A stretch of 64,000 bases of DNA from Streptomyces katrae (GCF_002028425.1 NZ_CP020042.1:3968001-4032000); one strand, 5' to 3'. Counted from the first letter of the stretch, positions 17,570 through 26,604 are shown. The notes: a model not told the origin generated them from the letters alone. Program-made: numbers and translations.

Positions 17570-18843
17570 TTGGCGATCGGCTCCAGGACCTCACGGCCGC
17601 CCAGGTACGGGCGCAGCACCGGGGGGACCCGCACGGAGCCGTCGGCCTGCTGGTGGTTCTCCAGGATGGCGACGATGGTGCGGGGGACGGCGCACAGGGT
17701 GCCGTTGAGCGTGGACAGCGGGGCGGTCTTCTTGTCCTCGCGGTAGCGGATCTGCAGGCGGCGGGCCTGGAAGCCGTCACAGTTCGAGGCGGAGGTCAGC
17801 TCGCGGTACTTGCCCTGGGTCGGGATCCAGGCCTCGCAGTCGAACTTGCGGGAGGCGGAGGCCCCCAGGTCGCCGGTGGCGACGTCGATGACCTGGAACG
17901 GCAGCTCCAGGCTGGTCAGCCACTGCTTCTCCCACTCCAGGAGCCGCTTGTGCTCGGCCTCGGCGTCCTCGGGCGCGACGTACGAGAACATCTCGACCTT
18001 GTCGAACTGGTGGACGCGGAAGATGCCGCGGGTGTCCTTGCCGTACGTACCGGCCTCGCGGCGGAAGCACGGCGAGAAGCCGGCGTACCGCAGGGGCAGC
18101 TTGTCGACGTCGATGATCTCGTCCATGTGGTACGCGGCGAGCGGGACCTCGGAGGTGCCGACGAGGTAGTAGTCGTCCTTCTCCAGGTGGTACACGTTCT
18201 CCGCGGCCTGGCCGAGGAAGCCGGTGCCCTCCATGGCGCGCGGGCGGACCAGCGCGGGGGTGAGCATCGGGATGAAGCCGGCCTCGGTGGCCTGGGCGAT
18301 CGCCGCGTTGACGAGGGCCAGCTCCAGCAGGGCGCCGACGCCCGTCAGGTAGTAGAAGCGCGAGCCGGACACCTTGGCGCCGCGCTCGACGTCGATGGCG
18401 CCCAGCGCCTCGCCCAGCTCCAGGTGGTCCTTGGGCTCGAAGCCCTCGGCCGCGAAGTCGCGGATCGTGCCGTGCGTCTCGAGGATGGTGAAGTCCTCCT
18501 CGCCGCCGACGGGCACGTCCTCGTGGACGATGTTGCCGAGCTTGAGCAGGAGCTGCCTGGCAGCCTCGTCCGCCTCGTTCTGCTCCGCCTCGGCCGCCTT
18601 GACGTCGGCCTTGAGCTGCTCGGCCTTGGCCAGCAGCTGGGCGCGCTCCTCAGGAGTGGCCTTGGGGATGAGCTTGCCGAGGGACTTCTGCTCATTGCGC
18701 AGTTCGTCGAAGCGCATGCCGGAGGACCTGCGGCGCTCGTCGGCGGAGAGCAGTGCGTCGACGAGGCCGACGTCCTCTCCACGGGCGCGCTGCGAGGCGC
18801 GGACACGGTCAGGGTCTTCACGGAGCAGCCGAAGGTCAATCAC
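17566..18843 (-). CDS. serS: Seryl-tRNA synthetase
   Basis: 425 residues, the normal length. The N-terminal coiled-coil arm (about residues 25-105) contains the heptad-rich stretch [23 protein letters not shown] in pieces. The class II catalytic core follows, with motif 2 [18 protein letters not shown] around residue 260 and motif 3 [16 protein letters not shown] near the C-terminus. It charges tRNA-Ser, two genes of which lie in this window. The start is GTG because the family sequence begins MIDLRLLRE; the GGAGG is unusually close to it (about one base). A promoter candidate lies at 18901-18928, giving a leader of about 50 bases. Confidence 0.97.
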   Translation of the reverse strand: MIDLRLLREDPDRVRASQRARGEDVGLVDALLSADERRRSSGMRFDELRNEQKSLGKLIPKATPEERAQLLAKAEQLKADVKAAEAEQNEADEAARQLLLKLGNIVHEDVPVGGEEDFTILETHGTIRDFAAEGFEPKDHLELGEALGAIDVERGAKVSGSRFYYLTGVGALLELALVNAAIAQATEAGFIPMLTPALVRPRAMEGTGFLGQAAENVYHLEKDDYYLVGTSEVPLAAYHMDEIIDVDKLPLRYAGFSPCFRREAGTYGKDTRGIFRVHQFDKVEMFSYVAPEDAEAEHKRLLEWEKQWLTSLELPFQVIDVATGDLGASASRKFDCEAWIPTQGKYRELTSASNCDGFQARRLQIRYREDKKTAPLSTLNGTLCAVPRTIVAILENHQQADGSVRVPPVLRPYLGGREVLEPIAK

Positions 18844-18900
18844 CCCTCCAGGCTACCGGTCTGGGCTTCCTGGGATCACACCGATATCACGCTGCGTGTC

Positions 18901-18928
18901 ATTATGTCCCGATTGAGGGGAATGCTAA
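18901..18928 (-). promoter_or_regulatory. Candidate vegetative promoter of serS
   Basis: On the minus strand: TTAGCA (-35, 18928-18923), a 16-base spacer, and CATAAT (-10, 18906-18901). Four of six and five of six consensus bases respectively. Confidence 0.5.
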
Positions 18929-19049
18929 TCACTTGCTCCAGTGGCTGGAAGAGGCCCCTGGGGACGGCCGATAAAACCGGCCCGATTCCCCGAAAAGGGG
19001 CATGACGGAGGGTGGCGCGCAGGCCCTGATCAGCGCTGAGGGCTCAGCC

Positions 19050-19113
19050 TTGTCCACAGGAATTCCACCGGGACTCCCCTTATCCACAGGCTGTGTGCCG
19101 CATCTGTGGACAC
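19050..19113. other. DnaA box group A
   Basis: TTGTCCACA at 19050-19058 (+), TTATCCACA at 19080-19088 (+) and GTGTCCACA at 19105-19113 (minus, one mismatch). The first two are exact forms of the box. Confidence 0.75.
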
Positions 19114-19313
19114 GGAATTAGATCAATAGGGGCCCGTGAGGAGCCGTGCCGGTTCAGGGTTCAAACCGCCCTCACACACTCATTCGGGTGGGAATGGCTC
19201 GCTCCAAAGAGTTGGTCGGTGATACAGGGGTGACGCCGTTCACCTGCCGCTCCCCAGCGCGAAACCTGCGCCGCCCGACCGATTTGTCGACCTTGTCGTG
19301 CCGCTCTGTCGAC

Positions 19314-19359
19314 TTGTCCCCAGGTCTCTCTCTCGCCCTGTGGATAACTCTGTGGACAA
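19314..19359. other. DnaA box group B
   Basis: TTGTCCCCA at 19314-19322 (+, one mismatch), TTATCCACA at 19339-19347 (minus, exact) and TTGTCCACA at 19351-19359 (minus, exact), the last two only 12 bases apart. Confidence 0.75.
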
Positions 19360-19379
19360 GCGGAAGAGGTGGGGACGGT

Positions 19380-20315
19380 CTACGCCCGGCCGTCGAGGCA
19401 GCGGGCCAGCCAGTCGGAAGCCTCCGTGAAATCGCCATCGGAGGTGCCCGGCCGCGCCGCCCGCACTTCACTCAGAGCGACGCCGGCGCGCGGGTAGGAG
19501 CCCAGGAAGCGGACCTGGGGACAGGTCCGGCGCAGCCCCATCAGGGCTTCGCTCACCCGCCGGTCGGAGATGTGCCCCTCGGCGTCCACGGCGAAGCAGT
19601 AGTTCCCGATCCCCTCGCCCGTCGGCCGGGACTGGATCAGCATCAGGTTCACGCCCCGCACGGCGAACTCCTGGAGCAGCTCCAGCAGGGCGCCGGGATG
19701 GTCGTCGCCCAGCCACAACACCACGGAGGTCTTGTCCGCGCCCGTGGGGGCGGCCGGCCGGGCGGGCCGCCCGACCAGTACGAACCGGGTCTCGGCGTTC
19801 TGCGCGTCGTGGATCTCGGTGACCAGCGCTTCCAGCCCGTACGTGGCAGCGGCGAACTCGCCCGCGAAGGCGGCGTCGAACCGGCCCTCCTGGACCAGCC
19901 GCGCCCCGTCCGCGTTGGAGGCGGCCGACTCCCACACCGCGTCGGGCAGGTGCGTCCGCAGCCAGTTGCGCACCTGCGGCTGGGCGACCGGGTGCCCCGT
20001 GACGGTCTTGATGTCCGACAGCTTGGTCCCGGGCCGCACCAGCAGCGCGAACGCGATGGGCAGCAGCACCTCGCGGTAGATCATCAACGGCTCGCCCGAG
20101 GCCAGCTCGTCGAGGGTGGCGGTGACCCCGCCCTCCACCGAGTTCTCGATCGGCACCAGCGCGGCCGCGGCCTCACCGCCCCGCACGGCGTCCAGAGCGG
20201 CCGGGACCGACACCATCGGGACGAGCTCCCGGGTGGCGGCTTCCGGCAGGGTGCGGAGGGCCGCTTCGGTGAACGTGCCCTCGGGACCGAGATAGGTGAA
20301 GCGCGTGGCCGACAT
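19380..20315 (-). CDS. pheA: Prephenate dehydratase
   Basis: 311 residues, a stand-alone actinobacterial PheA without a chorismate mutase domain. The catalytic PDT domain starts with YLGPEGTFTEAA and carries the PIENSVEGGVTATLDELA signature (the threonine in TATLDEL is catalytic in the family). A C-terminal ACT domain (about residues 200-280) has the LMLIQSRPTGEGIGNYCFAVD-type pattern that binds phenylalanine for feedback control. It converts prephenate to phenylpyruvate in phenylalanine synthesis. ATG start. It is followed by the DnaA-box-rich spacer and lies 42 bases downstream of dtpA on the same strand. Confidence 0.96.
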   Translation of the reverse strand: MSATRFTYLGPEGTFTEAALRTLPEAATRELVPMVSVPAALDAVRGGEAAAALVPIENSVEGGVTATLDELASGEPLMIYREVLLPIAFALLVRPGTKLSDIKTVTGHPVAQPQVRNWLRTHLPDAVWESAASNADGARLVQEGRFDAAFAGEFAAATYGLEALVTEIHDAQNAETRFVLVGRPARPAAPTGADKTSVVLWLGDDHPGALLELLQEFAVRGVNLMLIQSRPTGEGIGNYCFAVDAEGHISDRRVSEALMGLRRTCPQVRFLGSYPRAGVALSEVRAARPGTSDGDFTEASDWLARCLDGRA

Positions 20316-20357
20316 GCGATCAGCCTAATGCCGGGAGGCTCGCCATCGGGGGGCTGT

Positions 20358-21644
20358 TCACCCTTCGAGCAGCCGCTGCCCGACGTACTCGCCGGCGCGC
20401 GGGCCGGGCGGAACGGCGTACAGGCCGCTCGACTCGTGCCGGATGAACTCCGACAGCGCGTCACCCCGGTCGAGCTTGCGCTGGACCGGTACGAACCCGC
20501 GCAGCGGATCGGCCTGCCAGCAGATGAAGAGCAGGCCGGCGTCCGGGGTGCCGTCGGGGGCGATCCCGTCGTGGAAGGAGAACGGCCGCCGCAGCATGGC
20601 GGCGCCGCCGTTCTGCGCGGGGGCGGAGATCCGCGCATGCGCGTTGGAGGGGATCACCGGCTTGCCGTCGGGGCCGAGCTTGTCCAGGGCCAGGGGCGTG
20701 GTCTCGCCGCCGCCGGTCAGGGGCGCGCCGTTGGCCTTCGTCCGGCCGATGACCTGCTCCTGCTGGGCCAGGGACCGCTTGTCCCAGTCGTCCAGCAGCA
20801 TCCGGATCCTGCGCACGACGGCGTACGAACCCCCCGCCATCCAGGCGTGCTCCGCCGGTCCGGGCCCGGCGGCGGGCACGAAGATCCGCTTGTCGAAGTC
20901 GGGGTCCGCGGGCTTCGGGTTCCCGGTGCCGTCGATCTGGCCCATGAGGTTCCGCGCGGTCATCGGGGAGGCGGTGGCGCCGGGGGACCGGTTGAAACCG
21001 TTCATCTGCCAGCGCACCCGCGCGGCCTCCCCGGCGTCCCTCTGCACCGCCCGCAGGGCGTGGAAGGCGACGAGCCCGTCATCCGAGCCGATCTGCACCC
21101 AGAGGTCGCCGTTGCTGCGCTGGGCGTCGAGCCGGTCCGAGGAGAAGTCGGGCAAGGGGTCGAGGGCAGCCGGGCGGCGGGCGGTGAGGCCCGTGCGCTC
21201 GAAGAAGGAGTGGCCGAACCCGAACGTGATGGTCAGGGAGGAGGGCCCGGCGTCGAGGGCGATGCCGCTGTCCGACGTCGGGGCGGTCTCTCCCGCCATG
21301 AGCCGGCGGGCGGTCTCGGACCAGCGGCGCATCAGCGCGGCGGCCTCCGTACGCCCCGCCCCCGGTGCCAGGTCGAAGGCCAGGACGTGGCCCTTGGCCT
21401 GGAGAGGGGTGGTGATGCCCGCCTGGTGGTCCCCTTCGAAGGCGACCGCGGTCGCGCCGAGGGAGGAGAGGGCCCCGGCCGCGCCGGGGGCGCCGGCCGG
21501 GGAGTCGGTGACCGCCGAGTGCACGAGGGCACCCCCGGTGCCGCCGAGCGCGAGCCCGACGGCGCCCGCGGCGCCGACCGTGCCCAGCAGCCGGCGCCGG
21601 GAGATCTCGATGTCGGGGGTACTGGCGGTGCTGCTCTCGGTCAC
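20358..21644 (-). CDS. dtpA: Tat-secreted DyP-type heme peroxidase
   Basis: 428 residues from a GTG start five bases after the copCD stop. The N-terminus carries a twin-arginine signal (SRRRLLGTVG followed by a hydrophobic stretch). The DyP signature GQIDGTGNP supplies the distal aspartate, and the histidine of SNAHARIS is the expected proximal heme ligand. The family oxidises dyes and other substrates with peroxide or removes iron from heme (EfeB). In S. lividans the orthologous DtpA sits in the same copper operon and is needed for maturation of the copper radical oxidase GlxA; gene order here matches. Last gene of the Sco-ECuC-CopCD-DtpA unit. Confidence 0.93.
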   Translation of the reverse strand: MTESSTASTPDIEISRRRLLGTVGAAGAVGLALGGTGGALVHSAVTDSPAGAPGAAGALSSLGATAVAFEGDHQAGITTPLQAKGHVLAFDLAPGAGRTEAAALMRRWSETARRLMAGETAPTSDSGIALDAGPSSLTITFGFGHSFFERTGLTARRPAALDPLPDFSSDRLDAQRSNGDLWVQIGSDDGLVAFHALRAVQRDAGEAARVRWQMNGFNRSPGATASPMTARNLMGQIDGTGNPKPADPDFDKRIFVPAAGPGPAEHAWMAGGSYAVVRRIRMLLDDWDKRSLAQQEQVIGRTKANGAPLTGGGETTPLALDKLGPDGKPVIPSNAHARISAPAQNGGAAMLRRPFSFHDGIAPDGTPDAGLLFICWQADPLRGFVPVQRKLDRGDALSEFIRHESSGLYAVPPGPRAGEYVGQRLLEG

Positions 21645-21649
21645 GCTGT

Positions 21650-23644
21650 TCAGCCGATCTTCACGTTCTTCTGGACGGTCGTCTGGTCGATGTCGGAGGT
21701 GCGGACGGTCACGTCGATGCGCCATTCGCCCGCGAGGGGCAGCTGGACCCCGGACGCCGTCCAGTGTCCGGGAGCGTCGCGGTCGGGGGCCACCGGCAGC
21801 GGGCCGATCTCCTTGGCCGGGAGGGTGAAGGAGATCTTGACCTCCGGCAGGTCGACGGGCTGGCCGTCGGCGCCGTCCGCCCACAGGTGGAGGGTGTTGG
21901 CGCCGACCCGGCCCGGATCGAGCTCCAGCCGGACCGTGCCCTTGCCGTTCTGGCCGCCGGTGTCGTAGGGCAGAGTGATCTTGATGGGCCGGTTGGGAAC
22001 GGCAGTGGAGGCCGGGCTCCGCCCGGCTTCCTGCTCCACGGCCCGGCCCGGCTCGGTGCTGGTCAGGACGGTGGTGACGGCCAGCAGGACGACGGCCACC
22101 GCGGCCTCGGCGAGGACGGAACGGCGCAGCCCCGAGCGGCCCGGGTCGGCGTCGCGGACCTGGTTCTCCAGGGCCTTCTCACGGGCCGCGCGCTGCCGGG
22201 CGAGCTGCGCCGCCCGCTTCGGGTCGGTGGGTTCGGCCGGCTCGGCGGCGGCGTCCCCGGCCGTGGTTCCGGTCCCGCCCGCGGTCGCTGTTTCACGTGA
22301 AACATCGCCGCCCGCGCCCACCGCGGCCGGCTCCTCGGCCCGGTCCTTGGCCGCCACGTCGGCCAGCCGGGCCGTCCACTTGCGGGAGACAAAGGCGATG
22401 CCGACGAGGACGGCCACCAGGGCGACCTTGATCAGCAGCAGTCGGCCGTAGCTGGTGCCGGTCAGCGCCGACCAGCTGCCGAGCTGCCGCCAGGACTGGT
22501 AGACGCCGGTGACGGCGAGGACCAGGACGCTGATGAAGGCGACCCGGGAGAAGCGCTGGACGGCCTCCCGCTCGATGTCCGGAGCCTTGTGGAGGGCGAC
22601 GAGCAGGGCGGTGAGCCCGCCGAGCCAGGTGGCCACGGCCAGCAGGTGCAGGATGTCGGCCGGCATCGCGATGCCGGTCTGGATGCCGGTGGAGGCGTGC
22701 TCGGCGAGCGCCCACGTGGCGGCGATGCCCGCGGCCACGACCGTGCCGCCGATACCGAGCCCGAAGGCCAGGTCGCTGGTGTCCTTCGCCTGCTCGGGGC
22801 TCTGCTCGCCGGCGTTCTTCTGCCGGCGCGCGTAGGCGCCGAAGAGGACGGCGATGAACAGGGCGGCCGCGCCGAGCAGCAGCAGCCGGGAGATGAAAGA
22901 CGCCCCGGTCTTGGTCTCCAGGACGGCCTGGAGCCCGTCGAGGTCGAAGGCGTCGGCGAACTTGCCCGACCCGGTGTACGGCGTGCGCAGCACGAGCATC
23001 GCCAGCGTGGCGGCGGTGAGGGTGACCCAGCCGCGCACCACCAGCTTCTGCAGCGGGCGTACGCCGGAACCCCGGCGCCAGCACAGCAGGATGAAGGCGG
23101 AGCCGCCGACGAGGACGGTGAACCCGGCGTAGGCGGCGTAGCGGGCGATGCCGTACGCGATGCCGACGGGGCCGCCGCCCACCTTCTGGGTGGGCAGGGA
23201 GACGGAGGTGGCCGAGGGGGCACCGACGGAGAAGGTGAAGGCGCCGGAGACCGGGTGGCTGTCGGCGGAGACGGCCTGCCAGGCGACCGTGTAGGTGCCG
23301 TCGGGCAGTCCCGAGTGCAGGGCGGTCCCGTAGCGGATGACCGATCCGCTGCACATGTTCCGCAGCTCGCCGGTGTCGACGCGCTTGCCCTGGGGGTCCA
23401 TGACCCGGATCGAGTCGTCACCCATGGCGACCTCCTCCGAGAAGGAGAGGGTCACCTGGGCGGGCGCCGTGGCGACCACCGCCCCGTCCTTGGGGTCGCT
23501 CGCGGTGAGTGCGGCGTGCGCCGTGGCCGGGGCGGCCGCGGTGAACAGGGCTGCCAGCAGGGCTGCGAGAACCAGCGCCAGCCGCGGCAGCGATGCCGTG
23601 GCGCGGACGCCGAAAGGAGGGGGAGCGGGGGCGGTGGCCGTCAT
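21650..23644 (-). CDS. CopC-CopD fusion copper protein
   Basis: 664 residues. After a signal peptide ending near ATAHA, a CopC domain begins with the mature N-terminal histidine region (HAALTASDPKDG) and has the second copper-site motif in SADSHPVSG. A CopD membrane domain of about eight helices follows (about residues 165-480), then a charged, Ala/Glu-rich cytoplasmic linker (about 440-520), one more helix, and a C-terminal extracytoplasmic FixH/YtkA-like beta domain. CopC binds Cu outside and CopD imports it. A parS site in the linker encodes VSRET. Start is ATG at 23644. It belongs to the copper operon with sco and ECuC upstream and dtpA downstream. Confidence 0.9.
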   Translation of the reverse strand: MTATAPAPPPFGVRATASLPRLALVLAALLAALFTAAAPATAHAALTASDPKDGAVVATAPAQVTLSFSEEVAMGDDSIRVMDPQGKRVDTGELRNMCSGSVIRYGTALHSGLPDGTYTVAWQAVSADSHPVSGAFTFSVGAPSATSVSLPTQKVGGGPVGIAYGIARYAAYAGFTVLVGGSAFILLCWRRGSGVRPLQKLVVRGWVTLTAATLAMLVLRTPYTGSGKFADAFDLDGLQAVLETKTGASFISRLLLLGAAALFIAVLFGAYARRQKNAGEQSPEQAKDTSDLAFGLGIGGTVVAAGIAATWALAEHASTGIQTGIAMPADILHLLAVATWLGGLTALLVALHKAPDIEREAVQRFSRVAFISVLVLAVTGVYQSWRQLGSWSALTGTSYGRLLLIKVALVAVLVGIAFVSRKWTARLADVAAKDRAEEPAAVGAGGDVSRETATAGGTGTTAGDAAAEPAEPTDPKRAAQLARQRAAREKALENQVRDADPGRSGLRRSVLAEAAVAVVLLAVTTVLTSTEPGRAVEQEAGRSPASTAVPNRPIKITLPYDTGGQNGKGTVRLELDPGRVGANTLHLWADGADGQPVDLPEVKISFTLPAKEIGPLPVAPDRDAPGHWTASGVQLPLAGEWRIDVTVRTSDIDQTTVQKNVKIG
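22290..22303. other. parS inside copCD
   Basis: Exact GTTTCACGTGAAAC within the CopCD linker, read on the minus strand as VSRET. Confidence 0.9.
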
Positions 23645-23666
23645 GGCGTGTCAGTTCCTCGGTCCG

Positions 23667-24188
23667 TCAGTGGGCGGTGGAGTTCTGGGGGTTGTACGTC
23701 CGTTCCTTGACGTCCAGCTCGACCTTGACCGGATCGGCCTTCTCGAAACGCAGCTCGACGGTGACCTTGTCACCGACGTTCGGCTTGTTCTTGAGGCCCA
23801 TGAACATGATGTGGTTGCCGCCGCGCTCCAGGTTCAGCTCGCCGCCCGCGGGCACGTCCATGGACTGCACCTGCTGCATCTTCTGGTCCTTGGTCTCGTG
23901 GACCTGCAGATCGTCCGAGAGCGGGCTGGTCACGCCGAGCAGCTTGTCGGCGGTCTTCGAGTCGTTCTTGATGACCATGAAAGCGCCGGCCATCTTGTCG
24001 TTGACCGGCTCGGGCATGAACGCCCCGCTGACGGTCATCTTCGGCTTGGCCGACTCCCCTGCCTTCGTTCCGGCGCTCGCGTTCGACGAGGAGTCCGAGC
24101 CGGAGGAAGAGGAGGAGCAGCCGGATATGGCGAGCGCGGCCGTCAGGCAGAGGGCGGCGGCGAGGGTGCGGGTGGTGCGGGCGTTCAC
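23667..24188 (-). CDS. ECuC/PCuAC-family extracytoplasmic copper chaperone (lipoprotein)
   Basis: 173 residues, GTG start overlapping the sco stop (GTGA). The N-terminus is a lipoprotein signal with lipobox ISGC, then a serine-rich tether and the DUF461/PCuAC fold. The Cu(I) site pattern is visible: histidine in QVHETKD, methionine in QSMDVP, and HIMFM supplying the last histidine and methionine. In S. lividans ECuC passes copper to Sco. It acts on the outer face of the membrane. Neighbours are sco upstream and copCD downstream. Confidence 0.92.
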   Translation of the reverse strand: MNARTTRTLAAALCLTAALAISGCSSSSSGSDSSSNASAGTKAGESAKPKMTVSGAFMPEPVNDKMAGAFMVIKNDSKTADKLLGVTSPLSDDLQVHETKDQKMQQVQSMDVPAGGELNLERGGNHIMFMGLKNKPNVGDKVTVELRFEKADPVKVELDVKERTYNPQNSTAH

Positions 24189-24838
24189 GGGTTCTGTCCC
24201 TTGATGAGCTTCGGAAGGTCCTTGGTGTAGTCCTCGACGGTCGTGCCCTCGCCGTAGAGGACGTAGCCCTCGTCGGTCTTGGGCGAGAACGCGATGACCT
24301 GCGCACCGTGCATGGAGACGATGCTGCCGTCGGGTTCCTTCTTGGGGGCCTCGATACCGATGCCGAGGGAGCGGGCGGCGGCCTGGATCTTGCCGAAGTC
24401 GCCGGTCAGCCCGGTGAAGGCCGGGTCCTGGGACCTGAGCCACGCGCCGAGGGACTCCGGGGTGTCGCGTTCGGGGTCCGTGGTGACGAAGACGACCTGG
24501 AGCTTGTCCTGGTCCTCCTTGGGGAGCGCCTTCTTGGCGACGGCGATGTTGCTCATCGTCAGGGGGCACACGTCGGGGCAGTTGGTGTAGCCGAAGTAGA
24601 TCAGCGTCGGCCGGCCCTTGGTCTGCTCGCGCAGGTTCCACGGCTTGCCGGTGGTGTCCGTGAGGACGAGGTCCGGCTTGTCGAAGGGGCGGTCGAGTAC
24701 GGTCGCGGCTCCGGCCTTCTTCTCGCCGGTGATCTGGGTGACCGACGCGCTGTTCTTGGCCGGCTCACTGCCGCAGGCGGTGAGGGTGAGCGCAGCCGCC
24801 GCCGCGAGGGCGGCGACCGTCACACGTGTGGTGCGCAT
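24185..24838 (-). CDS. sco: Sco1/SenC-family copper metallochaperone (lipoprotein)
   Basis: 217 residues. The signal peptide ends in lipobox LTAC. The thioredoxin-like domain contains the copper pair NCPDVCP and the third ligand histidine in SMHGAQV, all intact. Sco proteins deliver copper to the CuA centre of cytochrome c oxidase; in S. lividans Sco also acts in development. First gene of the tightly coupled sco-ECuC-copCD-dtpA unit; a strong hairpin separates it from ycnI. Confidence 0.94.
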   Translation of the reverse strand: MRTTRVTVAALAAAAALTLTACGSEPAKNSASVTQITGEKKAGAATVLDRPFDKPDLVLTDTTGKPWNLREQTKGRPTLIYFGYTNCPDVCPLTMSNIAVAKKALPKEDQDKLQVVFVTTDPERDTPESLGAWLRSQDPAFTGLTGDFGKIQAAARSLGIGIEAPKKEPDGSIVSMHGAQVIAFSPKTDEGYVLYGEGTTVEDYTKDLPKLIKGQNP

Positions 24839-24903
24839 ATGGAGATGTCCCTGGGATCGGGGATGGTGCGGATCTCTGGAAGGGGGCCCGGGCGGGGCCG
24901 GTG

Positions 24904-24926
24904 CACGGGCCCTGCGCGGGCCCGTG
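24904..24926 (-). terminator. Hairpin after ycnI
   Basis: Perfect nine-pair stem CACGGGCCC/GGGCCCGTG with a five-base loop, 27 bases after the ycnI stop and upstream of sco. Either a terminator or a partial attenuator of read-through into the sco operon. Confidence 0.65.
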
Positions 24927-24952
24927 GACGACGGGCCCGCGGGCCTGGTGGA

Positions 24953-25678
24953 TCAGGCGGAGCGGCGGCGCGAGGCGATGCCGAAGGCCACCCCGCCGAG
25001 GCCGAGGACGATGCCCGCGATGCCGAGGGCGCGCGCGGTGGTGTCGGAGCCGCTCTTGGCGGCGGCCTCGTCGTGCTTCTCGTCCTTGCCGGCGTCCGTG
25101 CCGGCGTTCTTCGCGTCGGCCGGCTTGGCGGCGTCGTGGTCACCGGCCGCGGCGGCGGCGGTCAGCTTCAGGACGGGCGCGGGGTTCTGCGGCTCGGCGG
25201 CGCCCTCCTTGGCCTCCTCGATCCAGCGGACGACCTCGTTGTTGTCGTACGTCTGGATGGCCTTGAAGACCATCTTGTCCGCGTTGTCGGGGAGCTTGCC
25301 GACGGAGACCGGGAACTGCTGGAACTTGCCGGGCTCGATCTTTCCGCCGGTCCAGGTCACCTTGGTGACCACCTCGTTGACCTGCTTGCCGTGCACGTTC
25401 AGGGGCTTGTCGAGCTTGGTCTTCTCGACGGTGGACGTCCAACCAGGGATGTCCTGCGGCATCACGGACGTCAGCGGCTGGTCGACCGGGAAGTTGACCT
25501 CGAGCTGGGTGGTCGAGGCGTTGTCGCGCTCGTTCGGGACCTTGAAGTTGATCGTCGCGTAGCCGCCCTTGGGGGCGTCGCCGGGCTGCACGCTGACGTG
25601 CGCGAAGGCGGTACCGGACAGGGCCAGGACGGCGCCGGCGGCGAGGGCGGCGGCGAAGGAGACGCGAGAGGTCTTCAT
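24953..25678 (-). CDS. YcnI-family copper-binding protein (DUF1775)
   Basis: 241 residues. A signal peptide ends at FAHVSV, leaving the histidine that binds Cu(II) at the mature N-terminus in characterised YcnI proteins; the tryptophan in DIPGWTS is the usual second feature. The DUF1775 fold covers about residues 28-165, followed by an Ala/Asp/Lys-rich spacer and a C-terminal anchor helix (ALGIAGIVLGLGGVAFGI) with positive tail. It sits between the His/Met-rich membrane protein and sco, a standard place for it in copper loci. Confidence 0.92.
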   Translation of the reverse strand: MKTSRVSFAAALAAGAVLALSGTAFAHVSVQPGDAPKGGYATINFKVPNERDNASTTQLEVNFPVDQPLTSVMPQDIPGWTSTVEKTKLDKPLNVHGKQVNEVVTKVTWTGGKIEPGKFQQFPVSVGKLPDNADKMVFKAIQTYDNNEVVRWIEEAKEGAAEPQNPAPVLKLTAAAAAGDHDAAKPADAKNAGTDAGKDEKHDEAAAKSGSDTTARALGIAGIVLGLGGVAFGIASRRRSA

Positions 25679-25791
25679 GACAGGAACACTCCACAGAGCA
25701 GTGGTGAACGGTGGGACCGCGCGCACGGGCGCGCGCGGAGATCACGGCACCGGTGCTCCCGCCGTGTGTCCCGGGGAGTGGAGGTGCCGCG

Positions 25792-26604
25792 TCAGGCTGC
25801 GAGGACGAGCGCAGCCGGCGGTCCGCGCCGGATCACGGTGTGCAGGAGTGCGTCCCGGCCGGTCGTCGCGGCGGGCGCGGAGGCGGTCCGGCGGGCCCGG
25901 GGGCCGTGCGCGGGAGCGCCGGGGAGCCCGGCCGTGAGGGCCCGTACGAAGGCCAGCGCGGCGCGCAGCGGGCGTATCGGGCCGGTTTCGGCGGAGAGCC
26001 GGGAGAGTTCGACCAGCCGGAACAGGGCGGCGTCGCCCCGGCCCAGCAGCCAGCCCGCGGTGAGCGCGGCCAGCAGGTGGCCGAGCAGCATGGCCGGGCT
26101 GAACAGGCCGATCCCGGGAGCCCCGGCCGGGGCCGCGGACACGTGCATGTGGCCCATGTGGCCCGACGCGGCCGCCTGCGCGGCCAGGGCCGCCGGGTCC
26201 AGCCCGGCGGTCTCCAGGATGCGCCGGGCGTCGGCCGGGCTCAGCGGTATGGAGTTGCCCCCGCAGACCAGGCGGGCGGCGAGCGCCGCCAGCGAGGTGT
26301 CGGGGCCGGCCGGGGTCTGAGCGGCGGCCTCGCCGTGCTGGCCGAGGCCGAAGAGGACGTGCAGCCCGAGCTGGCCCACGGCCAGTCCGGCGGCGATGCC
26401 GGGCCGCGAACGGCGGCGTCCCGCGAGGGGGGCCGTGACCGCGAAGAGGCAGACGAAAGCCAGGGCCAGTGCCCACCACGGCACGGTCGCGCAGGAGGCC
26501 ACGGCGTGGCCCGCCGCGGACAGCACGACGCAGACCGCGGTGAACACCGCGGCCCGGGTCGTCCGGAGGCCTGCTCCGGCGCGTGTGGTGTGGGTGGCAG
26601 ACAT
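25792..26604 (-). CDS. Uncharacterised His/Met-bearing membrane protein of the copper cluster
   Basis: 270 residues with about five hydrophobic helices. I do not recognise the family by name. Between the third and fourth helices an extracytoplasmic-looking segment contains SGHMGHMHVS, a histidine/methionine cluster of the kind that binds Cu(I), plus a CGGNS segment. The Arg/Ala-rich C-terminus is likely cytoplasmic. It lies 113 bases upstream of ycnI on the same strand, so a copper-related role is a reasonable inference from motif and context, but nothing shows a transport mechanism. Confidence 0.72.
   Translation of the reverse strand: MSATHTTRAGAGLRTTRAAVFTAVCVVLSAAGHAVASCATVPWWALALAFVCLFAVTAPLAGRRRSRPGIAAGLAVGQLGLHVLFGLGQHGEAAAQTPAGPDTSLAALAARLVCGGNSIPLSPADARRILETAGLDPAALAAQAAASGHMGHMHVSAAPAGAPGIGLFSPAMLLGHLLAALTAGWLLGRGDAALFRLVELSRLSAETGPIRPLRAALAFVRALTAGLPGAPAHGPRARRTASAPAATTGRDALLHTVIRRGPPAALVLAA

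Larger units (their letters stand above)
18844..19379. other. 536-bp gene-free spacer between pheA and serS
   Basis: No convincing gene on either strand. It holds the serS promoter candidate at 18901-18928, two small hairpins near 18962-19003 (GGCCG/CGGCC and CCCC/GGGG), and two groups of DnaA boxes. I looked for a T-box leader upstream of serS and do not see one. Confidence 0.6.

Noticed and set aside
18844..18900. T-box or other amino-acid riboswitch in the serS leader
   Set aside because: The predicted leader is only about 50 bases and no T-box motif or specifier loop is visible.
19146..21968. 940-residue open frame on the plus strand across the pheA-dtpA region
   Set aside because: It is antisense to pheA and dtpA, whose family motifs are clear, and its own translation is Gly/Arg/Val-rich without motifs. 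Long empty frames are expected opposite real genes at this GC content.
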